Shown here: positions 8,409 through 16,338 of the stretch, one piece after another
Layout of the letters: every line of letters begins with the position of its first letter
Position numbering within the stretch: the stretch's first letter is position 1
Assembly (NCBI GenBank): GCA_041913505.1
Contig: JAYSFC010000018.1
Coordinates: forward strand, 1-37,292
DNA: 37,292 bases
Source of the DNA: JAYSFC01 sp041913505
Lineage (GTDB): Bacteria > Pseudomonadota > Gammaproteobacteria > Burkholderiales > Burkholderiaceae_C
Direction: 5' to 3'
Notes under the pieces: model-generated
What the model saw: the letters and a program-made list of their open reading frames with translations, nothing else
Databases searched by the model: none
What the model was told of the DNA's origin: nothing
Position numbers and translations under genes: made by a program

Positions 8409-11400
8409 ATGCTCGCAAAGATCATTGACTGGTCGGGGAACAACCGCTTTCTGGTTCTGCTGGCCACACTTTTTGTCATTGCCGGGGGGGTGTTCGCGGT
8501 ACTGCGAACACCTCTGGATGCGCTTCCGGACTTGTCCGACGTACAGGTCATCGTCTACACCGAATACCCTGGACAAGCGCCCCAGGTGGTTGAGGACCAG
8601 GTCACCTATCCGTTGACAACATCCATGCTGTCGGTACCCAAGTCCAAGGTGGTGCGGGGTTTTTCGTACTTTGGAGCGTCCTTCGTATACATCATCTTTG
8701 AGGATGGCACAGACATCTATTGGGCACGTTCGCGCGTGCTGGAATACCTCAACTTCGCTTCCAGCCGAATGCCCAAGGGTGTCACGCCGCAAATCGGCCC
8801 TGACGCCACCGGCGTGGGTTGGGTCTACCAGTATGCATTGCTTGCCAAGGACAAGACGCTGGCCGAGTTGCGCACATTGCAGGATTGGTATCTGCGCTAT
8901 CAGTTGACCAAGGCACATGGCGTGGCCGAGGTGGCATCCATTGGTGGCTTTGTCCAAACCTACCAGGTCACCGTCGATCCGGTAAAACTGCGGGCCTACG
9001 GCATTCCGTTGGCCAAGGTGTCGCAGGTTATTCGCGATTCCAATCGTGACGTCGGAGGCCGCGTCGTGGAGATGGCCGAGACGGAATACATGGTGCGCGG
9101 CAAAGGCTATTTGCGCGGTGTTGCGGACATTGAAAATCTGGTCGTCAAGGCCGAGAAGGGCACGCCCGTATTGATTCGAGATATTGCCCGCGTCGAAATC
9201 GCTCCCGACGAAAGGCGTGGTCTTACCGAGCTCAATGGGGAGGGCGAGGTGGTCTCGGGCATCGCCATGGCCCGCTATGGCCAGAACGCCCTGGAGGTCA
9301 TCCATAACCTGAAGGAGAAGATCGCCGAGGTTTCGACCGGCCTGCCCGAGGGCGTGACCATCGAGGCGGTGTACGACCGCTCCGACCTGATTCATCGGGC
9401 CATCGATACGCTCAAGCGCACGCTGCTGGAGGAAAGCCTGATCGTTGCCTTGGTCTGCATGGTCTTTCTGATGCACATGCGATCAGCCCTCGTGGCTATC
9501 TTGATGTTGCCCGTGGGGGTGCTGATCTCCTTCATCGCGATGCGCTTGCTGGGCATGAATTCCAACCTGATGAGCCTGGGCGGTATCGCCATTGCAATCG
9601 GGGCAATGGTCGATGCGGCCATCGTCATGATCGAGAACGCCCATAAGCACTTGGAGAGACTCCCGCCCGAGCACGACGGCAAGCAACGAGCGCAAGCCAT
9701 GCTCACCGCCTGCAAGGAGGTCGGTCCTGCGCTGTTCTTCTCGCTGCTCATCATCACCGTGTCGTTTCTGCCCGTGTTCACGCTGGAATCACAGGAGGGA
9801 CGCATGTTCTCGCCGTTGGCCTTCACCAAGACTTTCTCCATGGCAGGCGCGGCGCTGCTGTCGGTGACGCTGGTGCCGGTGCTCATGATGATTTTTATTC
9901 GCGGGCGCATCATGCCGGAGTCACGTAACCCGGTGAACCGGTTCTTGATCTGGGTCTACCGACCCATCATCTCTGGTGTGATGCGCTGGAAGAAGGTGAC
10001 CATTGCTCTTGCCCTGATCGTGCTTGGGGTGTCGTTCTATCCGGCCAGCAAGCTAGGGTCGGAGTTCATGCCCACACTCAATGAAGGCACCTTGCTCTAC
10101 ATGCCCGCTTCGCTGCCTGGAATGTCGATCACCAAAGCCGCCGAGTTGCTGCAAACGCAAAACAAGATCATCAAGAGCTTTCCGGAGGTGGAGTCGGTCT
10201 ACGGCAAGGCAGGGCGAGCCAACACGGCCACCGACCCCGCACCGACGGAAATGTTCGAGACGGTTATCAATCTCAAGCCTGAGTCAGCGTGGCGATCTGG
10301 CATGACCGTCGACAAATTGATCGCCGAGATGGATAAGGCACTGCAGTTTCCGGGCGTCTCCAATGCCTGGACCATGCCCATCAAGGCGCGCATCGACATG
10401 CTGTCCACCGGTATCCGCACGCCCATTGGCATCAAGGTCTTCGGCAAGGACTTGAACGAAATGGAACGCCTGGCTCGGGAGATCGAGACCGTCGTGAAAG
10501 CGGTGCCCGGCACAACCTCGGCATTCGCGGAGCGGATCACAGGCGGTTTCTACCTGAATATCGAGCCTGACCGCACTCAGCTGGCGCGCTATGGGCTGGC
10601 GGTGGGTGATCTGCAGGAGGTCATCGGTACGGCGCTCGGAGGAGACATGGTGACCACCACGGTGGAGGGGCGAGAGCGTTTTGGCGTGACGGTTCGCTAC
10701 CCCCGCGAACTGCGGTCGGATCCGCAGCAGATCGCTCGCGAGGTCCTAGTGCCGACTATGGATGGAGCCATGGTTCCGCTGGGCCAGGTAGCGCGCGCGG
10801 AGGTGGGCAAGGGCGCACCTGGCATCCGCACCGAAAATGGATTGCTCTCAGCCTACATCTTTGTGGACATCAGAGAGCGTGATGTCGGTGGCTACGTCGC
10901 CGAGGCGCGCAAAGCAGTGAACGAGCAGGTCAAATTCCCGCCCGGCTACTACGCCACATGGAGCGGCCAGTTCGAATCCATGGAGCGCGCGGTGCAGAAA
11001 ATGAAGGTGGTCATTCCGGTCACCTTGCTTATTATTTTCCTGCTCCTGTACCTGAACTTCAAGCGGCTAACCGAAACCTTGATCGTCATGTTGTCGGTGC
11101 CGTTTGCCTTGGTGGGCGGTATCTGGCTCATGTGGTGGCTGGGATACAACATGTCGGTGGCCGTCGCGGTGGGTTTCATCGCATTGGCTGGGGTGGCAGC
11201 TGAGACGGGTGTAATCATGCTGATCTATCTCGACCATGCTTGGGAGGAGATTCAAGCTCGGCGGCGTGCTGAAAACAAGGAACCTACCGTAGCAGATCTC
11301 TATGAGGCCATTATGGAAGGCGCAGTCGAGCGGGTTCGCCCCAAGATGATGACAGTCGTTGCCATCATGGCGGGCTTGCTTCCCATCATGTGGGGGACAG

Positions 11401-11540
11401 GCACCGGCTCGGAAGTGATGAGTCGCATTGCCGCACCGATGGTCGGTGGCATGATCTCCTCGACCGTGCTGACGCTGGCCGTGATCCCTGCGCTTTACGC
11501 TCTCGTCAAGCAAGTTGAACTTCAAAGAAGGCGATCTTGA
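8409..11540 (+). CDS. cusA: CusA-type HME-RND Cu(I)/Ag(I) efflux pump
   Basis: A full-length 1043-residue RND transporter of the heavy-metal-efflux class. It opens with the typical LAKIIDWSGNNRFLVLLATL first helix. It includes TYPLTTSMLSVP, the TM4 proton-relay helix GAMVDAAIVMIENAHKHLE (Asp and Glu conserved), and the second-half equivalents up to TM12. The MPTLNEGTLLYMPASLPGMS and MLSTGIRTPIGIKVFG segments are hallmarks of the Cu/Ag (CusA/SilA) branch and not of CzcA. The trimer works in the inner membrane, driven by protons, with CusB and CusC. The start ATG follows AGGGAACACC. It is the last gene of the operon; a small hairpin overlaps its stop codon. Confidence 0.96.
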   Translation: MLAKIIDWSGNNRFLVLLATLFVIAGGVFAVLRTPLDALPDLSDVQVIVYTEYPGQAPQVVEDQVTYPLTTSMLSVPKSKVVRGFSYFGASFVYIIFEDGTDIYWARSRVLEYLNFASSRMPKGVTPQIGPDATGVGWVYQYALLAKDKTLAELRTLQDWYLRYQLTKAHGVAEVASIGGFVQTYQVTVDPVKLRAYGIPLAKVSQVIRDSNRDVGGRVVEMAETEYMVRGKGYLRGVADIENLVVKAEKGTPVLIRDIARVEIAPDERRGLTELNGEGEVVSGIAMARYGQNALEVIHNLKEKIAEVSTGLPEGVTIEAVYDRSDLIHRAIDTLKRTLLEESLIVALVCMVFLMHMRSALVAILMLPVGVLISFIAMRLLGMNSNLMSLGGIAIAIGAMVDAAIVMIENAHKHLERLPPEHDGKQRAQAMLTACKEVGPALFFSLLIITVSFLPVFTLESQEGRMFSPLAFTKTFSMAGAALLSVTLVPVLMMIFIRGRIMPESRNPVNRFLIWVYRPIISGVMRWKKVTIALALIVLGVSFYPASKLGSEFMPTLNEGTLLYMPASLPGMSITKAAELLQTQNKIIKSFPEVESVYGKAGRANTATDPAPTEMFETVINLKPESAWRSGMTVDKLIAEMDKALQFPGVSNAWTMPIKARIDMLSTGIRTPIGIKVFGKDLNEMERLAREIETVVKAVPGTTSAFAERITGGFYLNIEPDRTQLARYGLAVGDLQEVIGTALGGDMVTTTVEGRERFGVTVRYPRELRSDPQQIAREVLVPTMDGAMVPLGQVARAEVGKGAPGIRTENGLLSAYIFVDIRERDVGGYVAEARKAVNEQVKFPPGYYATWSGQFESMERAVQKMKVVIPVTLLIIFLLLYLNFKRLTETLIVMLSVPFALVGGIWLMWWLGYNMSVAVAVGFIALAGVAAETGVIMLIYLDHAWEEIQARRRAENKEPTVADLYEAIMEGAVERVRPKMMTVVAIMAGLLPIMWGTGTGSEVMSRIAAPMVGGMISSTVLTLAVIPALYALVKQVELQRRRS

Positions 11541-11557
11541 TGCGATTGGCATCGCAT
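11540..11557 (+). other. Stem-loop at the cusA stop codon
   Basis: ATGCGAT, a four-base loop TGGC, then ATCGCAT form a perfect 7-bp stem starting in the cusA stop codon. No T-run follows, so intrinsic termination is doubtful. It could stabilise the 3' end of the mRNA or be chance. Confidence 0.3.
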
Positions 11558-11900
11558 GCATGTACTAGGAACAGCTCACCTGTGGCATCCGGGGGGCAAA
11601 GAGCGGGGGCGCAAGCTCATGCAGCAGCACGGCATCCGGGCCAAGACCCAGCGCAAATTCGTTGTAACCACCGGCAGCCGTCGCTGCTTAGCGATGTCGC
11701 GGGGCTTGGTACAGCATCGCTTCAGACCCGAGGAGCTCAACCGGCTGTGGTGCGGCGACATCACCTTGTTTCTTGGGGCTGTGGCCGGTAGCTCCTGCCG
11801 CACGAGGCGGGACATGACTATGGAAAACGAGGCATGCGCAATTGCTCGTGAGCAGCAGGTTCTCATCAGCAATGAAGTGCTATCGATGGCCACCTCTTGA
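11556..11900 (+). pseudogene. Decayed IS3-family transposase orfB fragment
   Basis: The frame from about 11595 reads KLMQQHGIRAKTQRKFVVTT and then LVQHRFRPEELNRLWCGDIT, which corresponds to the HTH_21-to-DDE junction of IS3-family OrfB (usual form: IRA..RRKFKVTTDS, F.P..PN.VW..DITY). After GDIT the similarity breaks and resumes weakly as RDMTMENEACAIA, suggesting a frameshift or deletion. The first DDE aspartate may survive in GDIT, but the rest of the catalytic core is absent. No matching terminal repeats were seen. It marks an old insertion between the cus operon and the fliE/nuclease segment. Confidence 0.75.
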
Positions 11901-11970
11901 GTTCGCCCATCGACCCTGGACAAGTGCGAATGTTTTGACGTCGCCAATCACTCAGCCTGCGTGGTGAATT

Positions 11971-12279
11971 TCAAACCTGCATGTTCATCACGTCGGTATA
12001 TGCCTGAACAATTCTGTTGCGGCTTTGGAGTGTGGCCTGGAATGCGATGTTCGACTTGACGCCAGCAAGCATCGTCTCCTCAAGACTTACGGTGGGGTTC
12101 TCAAGAGTGACTTCGCGACTCAGGCGGCCAGACTCCACTTGCAGTTTGCTCGTGGTTGAGAGAGCCACCCTTATTGCATCCAGAAATCCGCCTTCCTGAA
12201 CGCTGGTGGTTTTGAGCGCTAACTGGCCCACCTGGGTAACGGTTCGTAGTGCGTCAATGGGGTTGGTGGTTATGCTCAT
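11971..12279 (-). CDS. fliE: Orphan FliE-like flagellar basal-body protein
   Basis: A 102-residue protein, essentially the normal FliE length (about 104). Its C-terminal half is diagnostic: SLEETMLAGVKSNIAFQATL followed by QSRNRIVQAYTDVMNMQV parallels the conserved FliE ending (QKAS.SFQA..QVRNKLV.AYQEVM.MQV). FliE links the MS ring to the rod in the flagellar export gate. The start at 12279 (MSITTNPIDAL) is chosen because a GGA lies 8 bases upstream and the longer in-frame extension reads unlike FliE. No other flagellar or type III secretion gene is in the window, and its neighbours are a nuclease gene and IS scars. It is probably a captured gene without partners, though the frame is intact. 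A type III secretion inner-rod protein was considered but fits less well. Confidence 0.75.
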   Translation of the reverse strand: MSITTNPIDALRTVTQVGQLALKTTSVQEGGFLDAIRVALSTTSKLQVESGRLSREVTLENPTVSLEETMLAGVKSNIAFQATLQSRNRIVQAYTDVMNMQV

Positions 12280-12477
12280 GTTGCATCCGATGTCCTCGTG
12301 TACGAGAAATGGTAAGTCCCACCTACCAATCCATAAGTCTTCGGACAGCGACACCAACCCTCCAATTGCAAGGCTTGGGATTACAAAACATTTACCTAGC
12401 CGACAGCGCCACGCAGACCAGCCGCCAATGCTGGAAAGTAGCATTACCTTGAGTGAATGCCAGCTTTGCAGGACGGC
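12280..12477 (-). other. Spacer between the nuclease and fliE-like genes
   Basis: This holds no recognisable gene. On the minus strand a short hairpin (AATGCT...AGCATT, near 12432-12450) lies 28-46 bases beyond the nuclease stop but lacks a T-run. A promoter for the fliE-like gene would have to be here; none is convincing. Confidence 0.3.
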
Positions 12478-13971
12478 CTACAACCTTTGTGAAATCTCCA
12501 GCAACGGCTTTATGCTGGAGCCAAAGCGGCTTATGGATGCATGGTTTTTCTCCAGCTGGCTGTAGGGAAGGTAGCGAATCCCCAGCTCTGAAACGCGGGA
12601 AAATGCTGGTCTTTGGAGTTGTTCAGCCACCTTAGTGCGACGATTGTCGGGTGCCACCAGAAACAGCGCACATTTTTCTGCAACCGGCGTGCCCAAAGCC
12701 AGATCAAGCATGCGCACAATTCCCGAGTAGATGGACGTGGTGTGCTCTACCTCAAATGCAGCAGCCACCCGTGAGGTCTGGGTGTCAATCCATACAACGT
12801 CAATCAGCCGCACAGACTCCAGCCCTCCGTCCACCACGGAAGGTAGTTGCTCTAAGCATCCATCACCCAGCAGGCCATTGCCATGCGTCCGCCCTCGGTC
12901 GTTGGAGGCAATCCAAACATCAAACCCCAGGGCTTTACCGAGGTCGCGTAGCGAAGCCTGAACGTCTGTGTGGGTCGCATCGCTCTCGCGAGCCTGAGAA
13001 AGCTCTTTTTGCAGTGCTACAGACTCCTGCCGCACGCGCTCCAGATCTTCTCTCCATAGGTCAACGGCCATCCCATCCATTGCAGCGGGCGGCGCAGCGT
13101 AGCGGCCACTGCCGATATCAAACATGAGTCCTGCTATGGCCCCCAAATCGTTTGACAGCTTCAGGCGGTATCGCTCGTTCAGGCGTAGCAGGCCCTCCCG
13201 CATTGAGAGATAGTGGTCCCAGCGCCCAAGCTTTACGCGCCCTCTGGTGACGGCATTGAAGCCGTTGACGATAGCCGTGTTGAAAGGGGGCACCAGCGTG
13301 GGGTGAATGAAGTACAGCAAGTTTGCCACAGCCGGCCCCAAGCCCTTAATGCCAATTCCGTCGATACGCTGTATCGCTGCTACCACGTCTTGTGCGCAAT
13401 TGCAGTGATCACAGGTGTGAAGCAAATCAGCAAAAGCATTCTGATTACTGACATTTTCGTAGATGTCGGGAATGCGCAGCTTGGGCTTCCATAGAAACGC
13501 GTGATCCGCGCCTTTAAATATCTGCCGCTGCTCCGCGACTGAGCCCACAATCGTCTCCAGCGAGGAGCCTCGGTAGGCGTTGCCAAACGTCCCCGCTCGA
13601 ATGTCCCCCACAACCTGCGAGATGCCACGGCGGATAGAGCGGAAATTTTTTACCCGCTGATCCCATAGAAACCAAGTGTTGTAGGTGCTGCTCGGGTCCG
13701 ATTTCCAGCAGTCGATGAGTGTGGCAAAGGGATCATGCATTTGTTGTGTGGTGCTTTCTAGCGACTTGAGTGCTGCTGGGGAAATATATCGAAAAGCAGG
13801 TTGTCCGGATCTTTCCCAAGTCAATTCTGAAGACAGGCGGTCCCCAACGAATGAAAAGGACGTCCCTGCCCCTGGTGATCCGCACATTTGCGGGGTACCG
13901 CATACAGGTGCCACGATGGGCTGACCCTGTCCCAGGTTTTCGTACTGCTCGATAACAAGACCGACCGGCAT
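12478..13971 (-). CDS. Putative nuclease with HhH-like N-terminal and PD-(D/E)XK-like C-terminal domains
   Basis: An open frame of 497 codons. Residues about 199-235 (AAIQRIDGIGIKGLGPAVAN, then LLYFIHPTLVPPFNTAIVNG) resemble the helix-hairpin-helix of DNA glycosylase-like folds. The C-terminal part has GFDVWIASNDRGR (349-361), RLIDVVWID (388-396) and AAFEVEHTTSIYSGIVRM (404-421), an Asp...Glu-x-Glu arrangement like restriction-endonuclease folds; the lysine of canonical ExK is missing. Charged coiled-coil residues (306-331) separate the two. The first 77 residues may not be translated, since an internal start at 13740 (MHDPFATLIDCWKSD) begins the part that looks conserved. The gene stands alone with no methylase beside it. 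A restriction or phage-defence role is inferred only. Confidence 0.65.
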   Translation of the reverse strand: MPVGLVIEQYENLGQGQPIVAPVCGTPQMCGSPGAGTSFSFVGDRLSSELTWERSGQPAFRYISPAALKSLESTTQQMHDPFATLIDCWKSDPSSTYNTWFLWDQRVKNFRSIRRGISQVVGDIRAGTFGNAYRGSSLETIVGSVAEQRQIFKGADHAFLWKPKLRIPDIYENVSNQNAFADLLHTCDHCNCAQDVVAAIQRIDGIGIKGLGPAVANLLYFIHPTLVPPFNTAIVNGFNAVTRGRVKLGRWDHYLSMREGLLRLNERYRLKLSNDLGAIAGLMFDIGSGRYAAPPAAMDGMAVDLWREDLERVRQESVALQKELSQARESDATHTDVQASLRDLGKALGFDVWIASNDRGRTHGNGLLGDGCLEQLPSVVDGGLESVRLIDVVWIDTQTSRVAAAFEVEHTTSIYSGIVRMLDLALGTPVAEKCALFLVAPDNRRTKVAEQLQRPAFSRVSELGIRYLPYSQLEKNHASISRFGSSIKPLLEISQRL

Positions 13972-14003
13972 GATGGAGGCCCGATCTGGGCCAGGAGCAT
14001 GTC

Positions 14004-14195
14004 GTGAAGAAGAGCCAGTTCACCGAGGAGCAGATCGCGTTTGCCCTCAAGCAGGCCAAACTGGGCTCCAGCGTTGAGGAGGTCTGTCGCAAGATGGGCA
14101 TCAGCGGGTCAACGTACTACAAGCGGAGGAGCCAGTTCGCGGGCATGACGGTCTCGCATCTATCGCATCCTGACCATCAAGCTTGCTCAAACTGA
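14004..14195 (+). pseudogene. Truncated IS3-family transposase orfA
   Basis: A GTG-started frame reads KKSQFTEEQIAFALKQAKLG then SSVEEVCRKMGISGSTYYKR, the N-terminal helix-turn-helix of IS3-family OrfA (Tnp_1, IS407/IS51-like). After about 48 residues, homology is lost (GMTVSHLSHPDHQACSN). The leucine zipper and orfB do not follow. The remnant lies only 32 bases from the start of the divergent nuclease frame, so the nuclease's extreme N-terminus and promoter may derive from the IS insertion. Confidence 0.8.
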
Positions 14196-14604
14196 CCGTT
14201 TCAAACCTGCACGGCTGTCCGCGGGACCGTGAGTAGCAAGGGAGAGCAGGCGCGGCAGAGGAGCCTCCCGATTGGGCATGATCCTAGGTATGAGGCCTTC
14301 CTAACATGAGAGCGTTGCGGTAGCGAACGGACGTCTGGCACAGCTGGTGGCTTCGACATGCTCACCTAGAGGGCTTGGTGCTACGCGCCCAGTAATTCCG
14401 TGGATAACGCGTTGCACCCCTGTCCGAAACCCCAAAGGCTGAGCTAGCAAAAATTTTAAATCTACTTCACACACTTCTGGGAAAAAGTACTTGACTACAT
14501 TGGCATAAACTCTTGGCGTGAAGAATTGATGAATAGGACCATGCGGCTCGCCAGTGTGGTCGTCTTGTCGCCCAAAATGCCCCGCGCGAAGGCGCTGCTA
14601 TTGC
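14196..14604. other. Intergenic region between IS remnant and the TnsE-like gene
   Basis: No gene longer than a short leader is supported. It contains an AT-rich patch (about 14447-14465) and a TTGACT at 14491 without a well-spaced -10. On the + strand a 25-codon ORF (begins MRLASVVVLSPK) starts at an ATG preceded by AGGA, near 14540. It ends in a TAA at 14613-14615, overlapping the proposed GTG start of the next gene, so it could be a leader peptide. No transposon-end-like repeat was found here. Confidence 0.3.
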
Positions 14605-16335
14605 GTGAGTCTTACTAAATTTGATCGTTTCCCCGTTGATGGACGTCTGTACCGATTGATCGCCACGGGCCGAAGGTATCCGTCCCCTTTAAGCGAGCAA
14701 ACACGTCGTGTGGTGGTCTATCTCGCAGAAATGGAAGAGCTGACGACGGGGAATGCCATCTATGCGCGCCGAGAAGACGGTTCAATCAAATTTCTGGTGA
14801 TCGACGAGGCAGCAGGGTCAATCCCCAGTTTGATCCTTGGCTCCTTTTGGCGAGATAGGACTCTTCAGCCGGACGACCTCCAGAACTGGGTGCAAGTACG
14901 AGATGCCATCCTGCCCGAGCAGACATGGCAACTGACCACGATAGGGGCCCTGGGTTTGTCCACAAACCCATCCAGCGATTCCAAAGGCTTGCCGCTGGCA
15001 GGAACTGACGCTGCCGGAAAAATTTTCAACGTGGCGGGAATGCCAGTCCTCTACGGCCAGACAGCATCAGGATTGAACATTTACATCCCCTGCTACGAAA
15101 TTTTTCGCCGTTTTTTCGGGGTCACCACGGAATTAGCCAACGCCCTTGTGAGTGGACGCTGGGCCAAAGAGGTCGGCAAGTTGGTCAACTTGGAGACCAC
15201 ACGGGTTACGGAAGAAGGCGATTTCGAAATAGAGCCTCTCGTAACCCTGAGCAATGTCGCATGCCGTGCGATCGCACTCTTTCAAACATCCCCTCACGCG
15301 CTCACCCAAGCCGCCGCGATCTACGTCAAAATTATCAACGCCCTTCGAGCGCGAGATGACTCGCCATGGATCGAGGCTTGGCCTCCGTGGAAGAGTCAGG
15401 AAATGCGAATTTCATTCATGGGCGAGCCGCTTCCCGACGGAGGGATGCTCGCGCTGTGGATTCACGACGCGCAGTTCCCCAAGCTTCCATGCCCGATCAC
15501 CCGCCTGACGCAGCAGATCATCCTGAAATCTGAACCCGAAGCGCCCACGGGCCCGATCGAGCCACAGTCGCAATCACAGCCAGATGAAGATGAGCCAATC
15601 TCTATTACCAGGCCAGGGGACGTGCGACCTTTGGGGAGAGCGGTGCACTTAGCCATCCAGGACACGTGGAGTGAATTGAAGCCTTTACGTCATCGGGTCA
15701 TTTCAACGCGGACCACACCGTACGACCCGGGCAAGCCGAAGCGCAAGCGAACACCGCCCAAGAAACGGGTCGGAACCGGAGTGCGCAGTGGGCAGGGAGA
15801 GGTGCCACCCGGATCACTTAGCAGCGAAGATAAGGCGCGGGTTGAAGACCGGTTTCGCGCATTAGCGGAGTGCCTTAAGTTGATGGTTCAGCAAAAGCAC
15901 TTGCTCTCGTTTACAGACTATGACCTCGTAAATCCAGTGGAGACCCCGTCAGCCAGCTACTGTGCATTGCCAGCAAACATCGGGGGGGTGGACCGGCCTT
16001 GGGCCGTCGTCGAGGGACGGCCTCGAATGTGCTGGGTAGTCGAACTGACCCGAGCTGATAGACAACGGTTCTATTGGCTGGAAACCGAATCACGAGGGGA
16101 GAAGCACCATCGAGCGCTCCTATTACGAATGCGAGAGAACGCCTCCTTGCCCGCAGCCACCTTGGACACGCTCTTGAAACAAGTCGTCCTGAGCAGTGGT
16201 GTCTGGAAACCCAAAGATCTCGCGATCAATCACAGCGCCTTCGCCACGTGCACGGTCAATCACCGCTACGGGATGGTTAAGCCATCGCTCGTCCTAGAAA
16301 AGATGCAGCAGCTTGCGGGCATACCTCAGTCTTGA
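14605..16335 (+). CDS. Candidate TnsE-like transposition protein (remote)
   Basis: A 576-residue protein from a GTG at 14605; an upstream in-frame GTG at 14554 would add 17 unlikely Cys/Arg-rich residues. By eye it follows Tn7 TnsE (538 aa) in order. A beta-rich N-terminus is followed by IYIPCYEIFRRFFGVTTELA, like the IPxxELARxLF segment of TnsE. A disordered middle (Pro/Gln/Lys-rich, about 325-400) comes next. The C-terminal domain has EDRFRALAECLKLMVQQ, RPWAVVEGRPRMCWVVELTR and LLKQVVLSSGVWKPKDLAIN, comparable to the TnsE DNA-binding C-terminus. TnsE directs Tn7 to replication forks with processive DNA. The gene is convergent with the tns operon, its stop three bases from that of the zinc-finger gene, which is unlike Tn7. 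The assignment rests on pattern, not a computed score. Confidence 0.5.
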   Translation: MSLTKFDRFPVDGRLYRLIATGRRYPSPLSEQTRRVVVYLAEMEELTTGNAIYARREDGSIKFLVIDEAAGSIPSLILGSFWRDRTLQPDDLQNWVQVRDAILPEQTWQLTTIGALGLSTNPSSDSKGLPLAGTDAAGKIFNVAGMPVLYGQTASGLNIYIPCYEIFRRFFGVTTELANALVSGRWAKEVGKLVNLETTRVTEEGDFEIEPLVTLSNVACRAIALFQTSPHALTQAAAIYVKIINALRARDDSPWIEAWPPWKSQEMRISFMGEPLPDGGMLALWIHDAQFPKLPCPITRLTQQIILKSEPEAPTGPIEPQSQSQPDEDEPISITRPGDVRPLGRAVHLAIQDTWSELKPLRHRVISTRTTPYDPGKPKRKRTPPKKRVGTGVRSGQGEVPPGSLSSEDKARVEDRFRALAECLKLMVQQKHLLSFTDYDLVNPVETPSASYCALPANIGGVDRPWAVVEGRPRMCWVVELTRADRQRFYWLETESRGEKHHRALLLRMRENASLPAATLDTLLKQVVLSSGVWKPKDLAINHSAFATCTVNHRYGMVKPSLVLEKMQQLAGIPQS

Positions 16336-16338
16336 GGC

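Noticed and set aside
6711..9476. 921-codon minus-strand open frame opposite cusB and cusA
   Set aside because: His/Gln/Asp-rich antisense frame caused by high-GC codon bias; the + strand genes have full motif support.
11971..12279. Reading the FliE-like gene as a type III secretion inner-rod protein (YscI/EscI)
   Set aside because: The C-terminal RNR.VQAYTDVM.MQV pattern and the length fit FliE better, and no secretion genes are nearby.
11969..14211. 13-base direct repeat TTTCAAACCTGCA at 11969-11981 and 14199-14211 flanking the fliE/nuclease segment
   Set aside because: A 13-base match is expected a few times by chance in a 22-kb segment, one copy is simply the fliE stop region, and no further similarity extends from it.
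14196..14604. Second transposon end just left of the TnsE-like gene
   Set aside because: No TGTTGAT-type terminus or repeated TnsB-like units were found, and no comM sequence is present; cargo continues to the left.
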